Positions 26,483-36,234 of a DNA stretch of 64,000 bases are shown one piece after another (position 1 is the stretch's first letter; every line of letters starts with the position of its first letter). Source of the DNA: Mucilaginibacter sp. UR6-11. GTDB lineage: Bacteria; Bacteroidota; Bacteroidia; Sphingobacteriales; Sphingobacteriaceae. Made by a program: the position numbers and the translations under genes. The stretch is from NCBI RefSeq assembly GCF_020880695.1, contig NZ_JAJIWO010000002.1, forward strand, positions 370,334 to 434,333, written 5' to 3'. The notes below the pieces were generated by a model, which saw nothing but the letters and a program-made list of their open reading frames with translations, did no database searches and was not told the origin of the DNA.

Positions 26483-29400
26483 ATGAATAAAAAGATTACT
26501 CATAATTCTTTAAAAAAGTTTTATGCAAAGTTAAATCTTATGGGCCTGTTATTACTGGCCTTCTGCATGCCCTTAAATGCGGCAATATTACCCAATAACG
26601 CAGCTGACGCCGTAAAAGTATCGGGCGTGGTCCTTGATGAAACAGGCCAGCCTTTGCCGGGGGTAAGCGTATATGAAAAAGTATCGCATAAAGGTACCGT
26701 TACCAACACAAGTGGCGAATTCAGTCTGTCAACCGAGACGGGTACCACTCTGGTTTTTTCATTTATAGGCTATGAAACCCAGGAAATAGTGGTTCGTAAC
26801 AGCACTAATATCAGTGTAAAAATGAAACCCGCCGCCAATATGTTAAACGAGGTTGTTGCCGTAGGTTACCAAACCATGCGTAAAAGCGATGTTACCGGTG
26901 CTATTTCAAGTGTAAAGGCAGCAGAATTAAACCTGTCTTCGCCAACACTTGGCCAGGCACTTGTTGGTAAAATTGCCGGTGTACAGGTATCGCAAACAAG
27001 TGGCGCTCCTTATCAAAGCCCAAAAATACGGGTACGCGGCATTGGGTCGCTCAATGCCAGTTCAGATCCTTTATACGTAATTGACGGATATCCGGCAGGT
27101 AATGATGTTTTTATCAATCCGGAAGATATCGAATCTGTTGATATCTTGAAAGATGCTGCTTCGGCAGCGATCTACGGTTCGCGCGCATCCGGAGGTGTCG
27201 TAATTATTACAACCAAACATGGTAAAAAAGGCGTTGGTAAATTTGAATACGATGTGCAGACCGGGGTTAACCAGCTGGCACATAAAGTAAAATTATTAAA
27301 CTCTGATCAGTTCGCCCAATTGGTAATTGATGCCCGTAATAATACTTACCATGACCTTTGGGTTAATTCCGGGCATGTTTGGAACGATGCAATGTACAGC
27401 GATGTTAATGCTACCCGTGTAACTAATGTAGGCAATGCCGGAAGTGTGCAAATCCCAACGTATATCTATGATTTTGCCAACCAGACAGAAATTCATCAAA
27501 CGGTAAATACCGATTGGCAAAATGAATTATATCATAACGCCTTTTTCCAAAAACACAATCTTTCCTTTTCGGGTGGTGGTGATAATATGCGTTATTATGT
27601 AAGCGGTGGCTATCAAAACCAGGATGGTATTATTCATACCACCGGGCAAGAACGGTATAATTTCAGAACCAATGTAGAAGGCGATGTAAACAAACGACTG
27701 CATATCGGTGCAAATGTTTCTTATACGCAAAACACCAACAAAGAGGTTCAGGAAGGCCGTTTTGATCACGGGCCTATTTTAGGGGCATTGATCTATATGC
27801 CATTTTTCCCGGCTTATAATGCCGATGGGTCTTTGGCAACTAACCGGGCTGCCTCCGAGTCATCCGCGTATGGCTGGCAGTCGATAGAAAACCCGGTTGC
27901 TTTAGCCGAGCGCACAAAAATTAACCGGAAAGGCTATCGGGGCACCTATAACGCGGCTGTAGGTTATACTATTATGCCAGGCCTTGTTTTCAAAGCAAAC
28001 CTGGGCATGCAAAGCTATACCGAAAAATACGATTATTACCTGCCTACTAACTTAAGTAATGGTGCCAATCCTCCGGGATCGCCGCAATCAATAGCCGCCG
28101 CAACTGCTGCAGCGCAAAATTTAACGCAGTCAGATCAACTGGGCGAGCTTACCTTGAATTATAATAAGCAGTTTGGTAAGCATCACCTGGATGTATTGGC
28201 GGGTTACACGGCGCAAAAAACAAGCACTGATATTGTCAGCGTATTTGCAAGGGGGTTCCAGAATGATAATATTCCGGAAATTACCAATAAAGGAGCCGAC
28301 CCAAGCAATTTCACCCTGGTTACCCTGGCAAACCCTCAGGCGGGCTTAGGTCTTACGCCTACGCAAAAATCCGTTTATACACTTCTTTCCTACCTTGGCC
28401 GGGTTAACTATAATTATGCAGGCAAGTATTTTTTAACAGGCTCATTCCGTGCTGATGGTTCATCACGTTTCGGCCCGTTAAATAAATATGGTTACTTTCC
28501 TTCAGTTGCGGGCGGCTGGACGCTATCAGAAGAACCTTTTTATCATGACTGGCTGGGTAAAAACTCGACTGCTAAATTGCGTGCCAGCTGGGGTTTAAGC
28601 GGCAACTACAATATTGGTAACTACAATACCCAACAAACATTAGCCAGCCCTACCGGCGTTGTTATAGGTAATACCATCACTACGGCAACTTATCCGGGCG
28701 GGATCAAAGACCCAGGTCTTAGCTGGGAGTCAACTTCGCAATATAACTTTGGCGCAGATCTTGGTTTGTTAAACGGCCGCTTATTTATCATCGCCAATTA
28801 CTATTTGAGTTATTCTTATAACCTGTTATATAACCAACCAATTTCAGCAATTGCGGGCAGTACCACAACCAATACTACGGTTGTTTTAACCAACCTTAAA
28901 AACTCACAGATCAGGAACAATGGGTTAGATCTGCAGCTGGATGGAAAAATAATTGATAACAGGGATTTTAAATTCGGTGCAAGCGGCAACATTTCTATCA
29001 ACCGGAACATGGTTACCAAACTAAGCAGTAATAATACCATTATTATTAACGGCGCAGAACGTTCATACCTCACCAACATTACCAAGCAGGGCCAACCGGT
29101 GGGCATGTTCTACGGATTTAAAGTAGCAGGTACGGTAACACCTGAGAATATTAGCAAAGTGCCGGCGTCGGCTTCATCAACCAATCCTGTAAAACCGGGC
29201 GATCTTTATTTTGTGGATATGGACGGCAACGGCGTTATTAATGATAATGATAAAACCGTTATTGGTACACCTTATCCAAAATTCACTTATGGTTTCGGCG
29301 TAAACTCAACTTATAAAGGTATTGATCTTGCTGCTTCATTTAATGGTTCGTATGGCAACCAGGTGCTTGACGGGCAGGATTATTACCTGTATAACGGCGA

Positions 29401-29812
29401 AGGCTCAGGTAATCAATACGCAAATGTGGCAGATCGTTACCGTAACGCGGCTAACCCGGGCGATGGTTCATTTTATCGTGCATCACGTGGAGGTACTCAA
29501 AGTAACAGTACACGTTTATCAACATTTTACCTGCAGGATGGTTCGTTTTTGCGCTGTACCAACATAACGCTGGGTTACACCTTACCATCCCTGTGGATGA
29601 CCCGGATAGGTATAAGCAAGGCGCGTATATTTACCAGCGTAGTCAATGCCTTCACAATAACCAAGTATAAGGGCTATAACCCCGAAGTTGATTATAACAA
29701 TACCAGCAGCACCTCAAACAACACACAACCGCCAAACCTTACCCCCGGTATTGATTATGGCGTTTACCCATTGGTACGCTCATACAACTTAGGAATGAAT
29801 ATTACTTTTTAA
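26483..29812 (+). CDS. SusC/RagA family TonB-dependent outer membrane transporter
   Basis: 1109 residues. Signal peptide, carboxypeptidase-regulatory-like domain at about 45-118 (VVLDETGQPLPGVSV), then the plug domain with GKIAGVQVSQTSGAPY, the RIRGIGS-like RVRGIGSLNAS and SVDILKDAASAAIYGSRASG, then a 22-strand barrel ending in the typical terminal aromatic, YNLGMNITF. It imports a large oligosaccharide or peptide bound by its SusD partner across the outer membrane with TonB energy. There is no STN domain, so no anti-sigma signalling is expected. No polysaccharide-degrading gene is in the same operon. Confidence 0.96.
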   Translation: MNKKITHNSLKKFYAKLNLMGLLLLAFCMPLNAAILPNNAADAVKVSGVVLDETGQPLPGVSVYEKVSHKGTVTNTSGEFSLSTETGTTLVFSFIGYETQEIVVRNSTNISVKMKPAANMLNEVVAVGYQTMRKSDVTGAISSVKAAELNLSSPTLGQALVGKIAGVQVSQTSGAPYQSPKIRVRGIGSLNASSDPLYVIDGYPAGNDVFINPEDIESVDILKDAASAAIYGSRASGGVVIITTKHGKKGVGKFEYDVQTGVNQLAHKVKLLNSDQFAQLVIDARNNTYHDLWVNSGHVWNDAMYSDVNATRVTNVGNAGSVQIPTYIYDFANQTEIHQTVNTDWQNELYHNAFFQKHNLSFSGGGDNMRYYVSGGYQNQDGIIHTTGQERYNFRTNVEGDVNKRLHIGANVSYTQNTNKEVQEGRFDHGPILGALIYMPFFPAYNADGSLATNRAASESSAYGWQSIENPVALAERTKINRKGYRGTYNAAVGYTIMPGLVFKANLGMQSYTEKYDYYLPTNLSNGANPPGSPQSIAAATAAAQNLTQSDQLGELTLNYNKQFGKHHLDVLAGYTAQKTSTDIVSVFARGFQNDNIPEITNKGADPSNFTLVTLANPQAGLGLTPTQKSVYTLLSYLGRVNYNYAGKYFLTGSFRADGSSRFGPLNKYGYFPSVAGGWTLSEEPFYHDWLGKNSTAKLRASWGLSGNYNIGNYNTQQTLASPTGVVIGNTITTATYPGGIKDPGLSWESTSQYNFGADLGLLNGRLFIIANYYLSYSYNLLYNQPISAIAGSTTTNTTVVLTNLKNSQIRNNGLDLQLDGKIIDNRDFKFGASGNISINRNMVTKLSSNNTIIINGAERSYLTNITKQGQPVGMFYGFKVAGTVTPENISKVPASASSTNPVKPGDLYFVDMDGNGVINDNDKTVIGTPYPKFTYGFGVNSTYKGIDLAASFNGSYGNQVLDGQDYYLYNGEGSGNQYANVADRYRNAANPGDGSFYRASRGGTQSNSTRLSTFYLQDGSFLRCTNITLGYTLPSLWMTRIGISKARIFTSVVNAFTITKYKGYNPEVDYNNTSSTSNNTQPPNLTPGIDYGVYPLVRSYNLGMNITF

Positions 29813-29833
29813 AGAAATTTAAACGATACAGTA

Positions 29834-31372
29834 ATGAAAAACAAGTCAATCATTATAACCAGTTTTACGCTCCTGATCCTATTGAGTTCAGCCTGTAAAA
29901 AAAGTTTCCTGGAACAAAGTGACCCCAATGCGGTTTCTCTAAGTGAGGATTTTAAATCGCCAAATGATGTTTTATTGGCCGTAAACGGCATCTACCAGTC
30001 TTTGCGCAGCAATAACAATATTGGTGAAGACAGCGGCCTTTGGACAGACGAGCGCTCGGACGATACAGGCCGTAACGATAATCAATCTAACGCGGGCGAG
30101 CCATTTCAGTTCAATAACTTTTCGCTTATCCCCAGCAATACGTATTTAAAAAGCCATTGGGTGTCCTTATATACAACCATAAGCAGGGCCAATATCGTGT
30201 TAACTTATATTGATAAGGTCCCTTTTACAGACGCTAATCAAAAACTGCAATACGCGGCCGAAGCGAAATTTTTAAGAGCATTAATGTATTTTCATCTGGT
30301 ACGAACCTGGGGAGATGTGCCGTTGGTTACCACCCAGCTAACCACAGTTGCAGATGTTACCGCTGGTACTTTCAGGGAAAAACAGGCCACTGTTTATAAA
30401 CAGATTTTAGCTGACCTTACCGACGCATCTAATGCACCATTGCCTAATCTCCAAACACCTAGTACGATTGGCCGTATTTCAAAAGCGGCGGTATATACGT
30501 TGTTAGGCCAGGTGTATCTGACCATGGCAACCACGCAGGATCAGACTAACCGTACCGCCAATCTTAACAGCGCCAAAACGGCATTGCTGAATGCTTATAA
30601 CCTGAGAACGTTTACAACATTAAGCACCATTCCGTATACTGATGTTTTTGACGTAACCAAAAAAACATCGTGCCCTGAACTGATCTGGCAGATAAACAAT
30701 AAACAGGGTGATGTAACTTATAGTTCGGATATCGCCTATAATAACCAGGCCAAAGGCGAGACTATAAATTCATTAAAACCCAACTCCGGTGTTGGCGGTA
30801 ATGTGCAGCATGATTTGATTAACGAATACGAAACCAATGATCCGCGAATGGCTTTTTCGGTAAAGTTTGCCAATGATCCTATAGTGAAGGACTGGTTCAT
30901 TACTAAATTTAGAGATGCGAGCGCTGCAGCTTCCAACTTAGGTTATGGTGGTAACGACTGGATATTGATGCGTTATGCTGATGTAATATTAATGCTTGCC
31001 GAGGTAAGTAACTATTTAGGCGATACGGCCGGCGCTATCCAGTATTTAGATATGGTGCGTACCCGCGCGGGTATGCCAACTTATGCCGTTTCTATGACCG
31101 ACCCGGCTTATGCCACTAAATTCCCTTCGCTTAAGCTGGCAATTTTACATGAGCGCCGTGTTGAGCTGGCCTTTGAGCATCACCGCTGGTTCGACCTGTT
31201 GCGTACCTTTACCACCGATGAATTGGTGGCTTATTTTAAAGCCAAGAACCCGGCTGATTTCGGAGCCGTACAATTGGCAAATTTCACAACCAAGGATCGT
31301 TATTACCCTATCCCGTTTGATGAGTATAAATTGGATCCGGTAAAAATGTACCAAAATCCTGGTTATCAATAA
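29834..31372 (+). CDS. RagB/SusD family nutrient-binding lipoprotein
   Basis: 512 residues with lipobox LLSSACKKSF (lipidated Cys21). The N-terminal SusD-like TPR region contains YAAEAKFLRALMYFHLVRTWG, and the C-terminal part holds NDWILMRYADVILMLAEV and ERRVELAFEHHRWFDLLR, the most conserved segments of the family. It binds the ligand on the cell surface and caps the SusC barrel encoded 21 bases upstream. A strong bidirectional terminator closes the operon. Substrate cannot be deduced. Confidence 0.95.
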   Translation: MKNKSIIITSFTLLILLSSACKKSFLEQSDPNAVSLSEDFKSPNDVLLAVNGIYQSLRSNNNIGEDSGLWTDERSDDTGRNDNQSNAGEPFQFNNFSLIPSNTYLKSHWVSLYTTISRANIVLTYIDKVPFTDANQKLQYAAEAKFLRALMYFHLVRTWGDVPLVTTQLTTVADVTAGTFREKQATVYKQILADLTDASNAPLPNLQTPSTIGRISKAAVYTLLGQVYLTMATTQDQTNRTANLNSAKTALLNAYNLRTFTTLSTIPYTDVFDVTKKTSCPELIWQINNKQGDVTYSSDIAYNNQAKGETINSLKPNSGVGGNVQHDLINEYETNDPRMAFSVKFANDPIVKDWFITKFRDASAAASNLGYGGNDWILMRYADVILMLAEVSNYLGDTAGAIQYLDMVRTRAGMPTYAVSMTDPAYATKFPSLKLAILHERRVELAFEHHRWFDLLRTFTTDELVAYFKAKNPADFGAVQLANFTTKDRYYPIPFDEYKLDPVKMYQNPGYQ

Positions 31373-31382
31373 ATAACTGATC

Positions 31383-31420
31383 GTAAAAAGGGAGGCTGCT
31401 AAAAACACCTCCCTTTTTAC
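31383..31420. terminator. Terminator after the SusC/SusD operon
   Basis: Perfect 13-bp arms (31383-31395 and 31408-31420) with five A and five T at the base, so it can terminate from either side. It lies 10 bases after the SusD stop. Confidence 0.85.
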
Positions 31421-31594
31421 TTTACGATGAAAGGCCGATAAACGAAACTATTATAAGCCTTAAATATCAGCGACTGTGTGTGCCATGCATTCCGGATCAA
31501 ATTGATACGATTCAGATCTAATGATGCGGTAGTTTGTTTTAATCTCAAGGATAGGATTTGCGACCCCGGAGAACCTTTTTACCCGAGACACGAT

Positions 31595-34339
31595 TTATTC
31601 AACTTTGTATCTATAAACCTGACGGCCCAGGTGGCCCTCGCCATCGATCCCTTCGATAATAACCCGGTAAGTACCCGGAAAGCCTGCGTTGTAATATTCA
31701 AAAAAGGCATGTCCGGTTTTATCCGTAATAACGTTTGGTTTCCAGTAAATGGTTGTCCGCAGATCGGCTACGGACTGATTGATTTTTGGATCATCATATT
31801 GCGGCGAATAAAATTCGCGCGCACGATAGTAGCCTTTTGGCGCATAAATAAGCATGCCGGGTTCATTGGCCTTTGGAGTGCTGTCTTTTTCATCCCCGCG
31901 TTTCGTGGTAATGATGATTACCCCATTACCACCTCTAACGCCGTAAATTGCGGTGAGGCCGCCGTTTCTTAATATTTCAATACTTGCTACCTCCTGTACC
32001 GGAATAGTACCTAAAAAGTTTTTTTCCAACGCATTGTCTTGCGGGATACCGTCTAGTATGATTAGCATAGCGGAATTCCCTCCACGTGTGCTATACGGTT
32101 TGCCATCACGAAACATAACGCCGGTCAGCATTCCGTTAAGGCAATCATCTAAAGAAAGACAACCGCGTTTATCAAGGTCTGCGCTTGTTACTACCTGATC
32201 TGCATTTCCCGGGCCGTTTCGGTTGTTTGAATGTTCAAGCACCGGCTTCTTATGCTCTTTTATGGTCACCTCTTTTAAAGCGATATGATGATTACCCAGG
32301 CCATATTTCAATTCTTCATCATATAGTTTTTTATCAGCTTTTAAATAAGCAGCAAACAGCCGGTAATTTGTACCAAAATCATTTGCCGGCAGGGCTGCGT
32401 TTTTAACAGTCTTGTCCCGGCCGTCAGTATTCATTTTGATAGCGACATTTTTGCCCCCGCTCGATGTATAGGCTTTGATCACAAAACGCATGCTGTCTTT
32501 TAAAAACAAATCTTTAAAAATGAAATCCCCCTGTTTGTCTGCCAGGGTATCTAACATAAACTGGCCGGCCGCTGCTGTAGCAAACAGGGTTACTTTTGCA
32601 TTGGGCACCGGTTTACCGGTTAACGTTTTAACGCTGCCGGATACGTTGATTGATTTTTCCGGCTCGTAGATTGGCAAAGGCAGTGAGCCTGCCAGTACCG
32701 GCTTCCATTCAAAACGGCGATAGCCTTGGGTAAGCATCAATATATCCAGGTCTGCCCGGGTGGTTTCATTGCTTTTGTTAAAGTAGTAATTAGGTTGTTC
32801 GACATATCCCCGCAGATCAGAAGTAAGCAAGATATGTGACAGGATGGTCGTCTCGTCCGACTCATCAGCCCCGACTATATGATCATCAATTACCGTAGCC
32901 GAAAAGCTGCCGATAGCCGGGTTGCCGCCGTTTTGCGCATTTAGGTCAATCCTTACTTTTTCACGGGGGGCAGATACTGATTTGGCCGCATGTACATCAA
33001 GCTTTAACAGGCTGTCATCATGTTGTATAAAGGCAATGCGTTCATTCAAGGGCTCGCCATTTGCCGAAAACAACGTGAACTGCACGACGCCGGCTGGAAA
33101 CCTGCTTTTGGCGATTGTTGCATTAAAAGTGGTGCCCGATGCTTCGTTCTCGCCTACATAGCGTGTTTCGCCGCCCGACTGGCCAAAGACATAGATAGTT
33201 CCGGCACCGGCAAGGTCTTTACTGCCTCTTACATTTAAGCTTATATTGTTCTCGTCAGTATTATTAACAGTTAATAGGTAACCGGTATTTAACGCTATGG
33301 GTAAATTAACGGCGCTTTCAGAGCCATCAGGGTAGGTAACTAATGCTTTATAGGTTTTTCCGCTTTGCGGTGTGATGTTAAAGGTGCCCATGCCTAAATG
33401 CCGGGTGCTAAAATCGGTCAGTTTATTATTTTCGTTATCTGTAATAACGCCTTTGATGTTAACACCAAGACCGTCAGGGCCAACGGCTTTAAAGGCCACC
33501 CTTGAGTTTAAACCATTTATCAGGTTTCCGCTTTCCGGGAAAAACTGAACATCAATCTTGCCTGATGTGGCGTTTATTATGACCGTTTTAGTTATTTTAT
33601 TTTTGTCGCTTAGTTGTATATCCGTGATGATGTTGCCCTTATTTGTCTTTGTATATTCTGGGTTAATAAAATCGATTGCTATATTTCCTTTATTGTCGGT
33701 GATGCCTTTACCGCTGGTTATTTCCTTATTATTAAACTGCACTTTATAATTTACCGGTTTGCCAGCTAAAGCGTTGCCATCACTATTGGCGTAATTTATA
33801 GTAGCAGTTATCTTTTGCTTGCCATTAACCATTGTATAGGTATAATCAGTTTTGGTAAAAACGGTATCGGCAGGCGCGTTGTAAATGGTTATAACCTTGT
33901 CAAAATAATAACCGGGGCCGGCATTGCGCATCCAGTTGGTGTAAGCCCTGATGCGGTAATTGCCCGCATGTAAAGTATCTGGTAATTCAAAATCGCCCCA
34001 GGCCGTGCCACCGATAACAGGCAGTTTTATCCATTTTTTTAACGAATCGTTCTCATCAATTAACTCAACATTTACCGAGCCGCTTAATGCAGATAAGCGA
34101 TGCGGGCCACCTACCGTTACATAAGCTTTAAACCATATATTATCACCCGCGGCATAATAAGGTTTATCCAGCTGAAGGTATACCTTTTCGGTAGGATAAT
34201 CATTTGCCCACTTGCTTAACTGGGTTATTATTTTCATAATAACGGGGTCGGTATCCGATACGATAAAACTTGAAAGAACTACCGATAAAATAACAACAAT
34301 GCCGGGAATAAAAAAAGGCGATACTTTTTTCGATTTCAT
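31595..34339 (-). CDS. MG2/plug-domain surface protein
   Basis: 914 residues from the ATG at 34339; a longer frame would begin with TTG at 34399. A hydrophobic segment (about 8-26) exports it. The region around 55-150 is an MG2 fold (EKVYLQLDKPYYAAGDNIWFK), followed by more Ig-like domains. Near residue 700 begins a TonB-receptor plug-like domain (MLIILDGIPQDNA, ASIEILRNGGLTAIYGVRGG, GVIIITTKRG), but no barrel follows. Such proteins are widespread in Bacteroidota and unassigned; the plug may dock onto another outer membrane channel (inference). It faces the SusC/SusD operon convergently. Confidence 0.85.
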   Translation of the reverse strand: MKSKKVSPFFIPGIVVILSVVLSSFIVSDTDPVIMKIITQLSKWANDYPTEKVYLQLDKPYYAAGDNIWFKAYVTVGGPHRLSALSGSVNVELIDENDSLKKWIKLPVIGGTAWGDFELPDTLHAGNYRIRAYTNWMRNAGPGYYFDKVITIYNAPADTVFTKTDYTYTMVNGKQKITATINYANSDGNALAGKPVNYKVQFNNKEITSGKGITDNKGNIAIDFINPEYTKTNKGNIITDIQLSDKNKITKTVIINATSGKIDVQFFPESGNLINGLNSRVAFKAVGPDGLGVNIKGVITDNENNKLTDFSTRHLGMGTFNITPQSGKTYKALVTYPDGSESAVNLPIALNTGYLLTVNNTDENNISLNVRGSKDLAGAGTIYVFGQSGGETRYVGENEASGTTFNATIAKSRFPAGVVQFTLFSANGEPLNERIAFIQHDDSLLKLDVHAAKSVSAPREKVRIDLNAQNGGNPAIGSFSATVIDDHIVGADESDETTILSHILLTSDLRGYVEQPNYYFNKSNETTRADLDILMLTQGYRRFEWKPVLAGSLPLPIYEPEKSINVSGSVKTLTGKPVPNAKVTLFATAAAGQFMLDTLADKQGDFIFKDLFLKDSMRFVIKAYTSSGGKNVAIKMNTDGRDKTVKNAALPANDFGTNYRLFAAYLKADKKLYDEELKYGLGNHHIALKEVTIKEHKKPVLEHSNNRNGPGNADQVVTSADLDKRGCLSLDDCLNGMLTGVMFRDGKPYSTRGGNSAMLIILDGIPQDNALEKNFLGTIPVQEVASIEILRNGGLTAIYGVRGGNGVIIITTKRGDEKDSTPKANEPGMLIYAPKGYYRAREFYSPQYDDPKINQSVADLRTTIYWKPNVITDKTGHAFFEYYNAGFPGTYRVIIEGIDGEGHLGRQVYRYKVE

Positions 34340-34492
34340 AGAGATAAGATTGAGGCAGATAGGGGAAAGCAATATAATTATTTTATTGATTTTTTGCAAT
34401 GAGGACGTGAAGCATTTATTAATAGTGCCTGTAAGACAGAAACGCTGCTTTATAAACTGACATTTGGTAAACGGTGGTAATGTATTAATGGT

Positions 34493-34500
34493 TAATTTTG
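34493..34500 (+). promoter_or_regulatory. Putative -7 box (TAATTTTG) of the methionine aminopeptidase gene
   Basis: Exact TAnnTTTG match 19 bases before the ATG at 34520. A TTTG at 34463-34466 lies 26 bases upstream, longer than the usual spacing of about 19-22. Confidence 0.4.
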
Positions 34501-34519
34501 TAACAGAGAAAATTCAAAA

Positions 34520-35284
34520 ATGTCTATATCTACCGAAAACGAAAGAATTGGAATGCAGCAAGCTTGTGATGCTGTAGCCATTACGCTTAAGAAAATGCGG
34601 GCATATGCCCAACCGGGTATGTCCACCAGAGAACTTGACCAGTACGGCGGCGAATTGCTGGCAAAGTTAGGCGCATATTCAGCACCTGCATTAACGTACG
34701 GTTTTCCCGGATTTACTTGTATAAGCGTTAATGAGGAGGCAGCACACGGCATACCATCGGCCGATAAAATTCTTAAAGAAGGTGACCTGATAAATATCGA
34801 CGTATCCGCAGAGCTAAATGGCTATTGGGCTGATAACGGCGGCTCATTTGTGTTAGGAAAGGATATCTATGGACACGGCAAACTGGTAGAAGCATCGAAA
34901 GCGATATTAAAAAAAGCGATCAGCAACATTAAAGGCGGTGTCAGGATATCGGAGATTGGCAGATTGATTGAGACTGAAGCCAAAAAAGCGGGCTACACCA
35001 TAATAAAAAATCTGACCGGACATGGTATTGGCCGTAGCTTGCACGAGGAGCCCCACGAGATTGCCAACTACTGCGACAGGTATAACACTGCGCGTTTTAA
35101 AAAAAATTCGGTGGTGGCGATAGAGACATTCATTTCAACACGGTCAACAATTGCTGATACACAGGCCGACGGCTGGACGCTATGCGGAAATAAAGGCGGT
35201 TTTGTTGCACAGCACGAGCATACCATAATGGTAACCGGCGGCCAACCGGTAATATTTACAACCCGGAACGGCATTTGGGATTAG
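34520..35284 (+). CDS. map: Type I methionine aminopeptidase
   Basis: 254 residues, pita-bread fold. The five metal ligands are visible: Asp in INIDVSAE, Asp in YWADNGGSF, His in GHGIGRSLHEEP, Glu in VAIETF and Glu in QHEHTIMVT. It removes the initiator Met from nascent proteins. The second Asp sits in WADNGGSF instead of the usual GDTS context, which suggests this is a secondary MAP copy rather than the one that usually lies in the ribosomal cluster. It stands alone, with a TAATTTTG box upstream. Confidence 0.9.
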   Translation: MSISTENERIGMQQACDAVAITLKKMRAYAQPGMSTRELDQYGGELLAKLGAYSAPALTYGFPGFTCISVNEEAAHGIPSADKILKEGDLINIDVSAELNGYWADNGGSFVLGKDIYGHGKLVEASKAILKKAISNIKGGVRISEIGRLIETEAKKAGYTIIKNLTGHGIGRSLHEEPHEIANYCDRYNTARFKKNSVVAIETFISTRSTIADTQADGWTLCGNKGGFVAQHEHTIMVTGGQPVIFTTRNGIWD

Positions 35285-35360
35285 TTCTTCAAATAATGCC
35301 AGATGCCGATCAGGAGCCTGATTTAAAAACCGGGCTTAACGGGTATTGAGTGGCGCAAAT

Positions 35361-36194
35361 ATGCTATCTTTCAAAATGCAACACCAGGAATTTGAACCAC
35401 CTGATGACCTAAGGGATACCATCAAGTGCTTTTGGCACAACAGGGGCGACTTTGGAGAACAACCCTCAAGTTTTGAGGTACAACCAGATGGCTACGCCGA
35501 GATTATTTTTTATTTCGGAAGCCTGCATAGCATCTCTTATTGCGGCGGCAATTTGTCATTGCCATCGCCTTTTATGATGGGGCTGCTTAATCAGCCTGCT
35601 GTTTTTTACACGAAAAATCGTTTAGAAATTATTGGTATCAGATGTTTTCCCTGGACGGTATTCGATCTGCTCGGGCTGTCATCCGGTAAAGGCGGTGTAC
35701 ACGTATTTGAACATCCTATTACCCGGCTTCAATCCACGCTGGGTGAGTTGATTGTAGCTGGCGGGATCGATGAAGCAATAGCTGGGGTGAAACAGTACTT
35801 CCTGGATGCACGGTCGCGAATTGATAGTAAAAGCATGCTTTTTAAAGCGGGAATTGCTTTAAGGGGTGCCAACGGCACCATACAGGTAAGCCAGGTAGCG
35901 GCGGCGGCCCATACTACGGTTCGTACACTGGAGAGGAACTTCAAGTTAGCGGCCGGCTTTACCGTTAAAGATGTGTCGGGACTGATGCGCTTTGAGCAGG
36001 TACGAAACCAATTATGGCATTATCCTGAATGCAACCTTGCCGGCCTGGCTCATGAATTGGGCTATACGGATCAATCCCATCTCAGCCGGGAGTTTAAACG
36101 TTACAGCGGCACTACTCCGGCGGTATTTGCCCGAAAGGCAAAGAAAAGGAAACAGGCGGTAAGCAACGATTTTGTCGCGTTTATACAAGTCTGA
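35361..36194 (+). CDS. AraC family transcriptional regulator
   Basis: 277 residues from the ATG at 35361; the frame is also open from a TTG at 35346. The N-terminal domain (FEVQPDGYAEIIFYFGS) is of the type fused to AraC helix-turn-helix regulators that sense small molecules. The C-terminal 100 residues carry the two helix-turn-helix motifs (VSQVAAAAHTTVRTLERNFK and LAGLAHELGYTDQSHLSREF). It lies 40 bases upstream of an MFS exporter and probably controls it. Confidence 0.9.
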   Translation: MLSFKMQHQEFEPPDDLRDTIKCFWHNRGDFGEQPSSFEVQPDGYAEIIFYFGSLHSISYCGGNLSLPSPFMMGLLNQPAVFYTKNRLEIIGIRCFPWTVFDLLGLSSGKGGVHVFEHPITRLQSTLGELIVAGGIDEAIAGVKQYFLDARSRIDSKSMLFKAGIALRGANGTIQVSQVAAAAHTTVRTLERNFKLAAGFTVKDVSGLMRFEQVRNQLWHYPECNLAGLAHELGYTDQSHLSREFKRYSGTTPAVFARKAKKRKQAVSNDFVAFIQV

Positions 36195-36234
36195 CGGAGG
36201 TGCATTCCGGATGTTTGTGTTTTAATCATTTTCA

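Noticed and set aside
31478..31972. 164-residue plus-strand gene
   Set aside because: It overlaps the conserved C-terminus of the MG2/plug protein on the opposite strand and has no features of its own.
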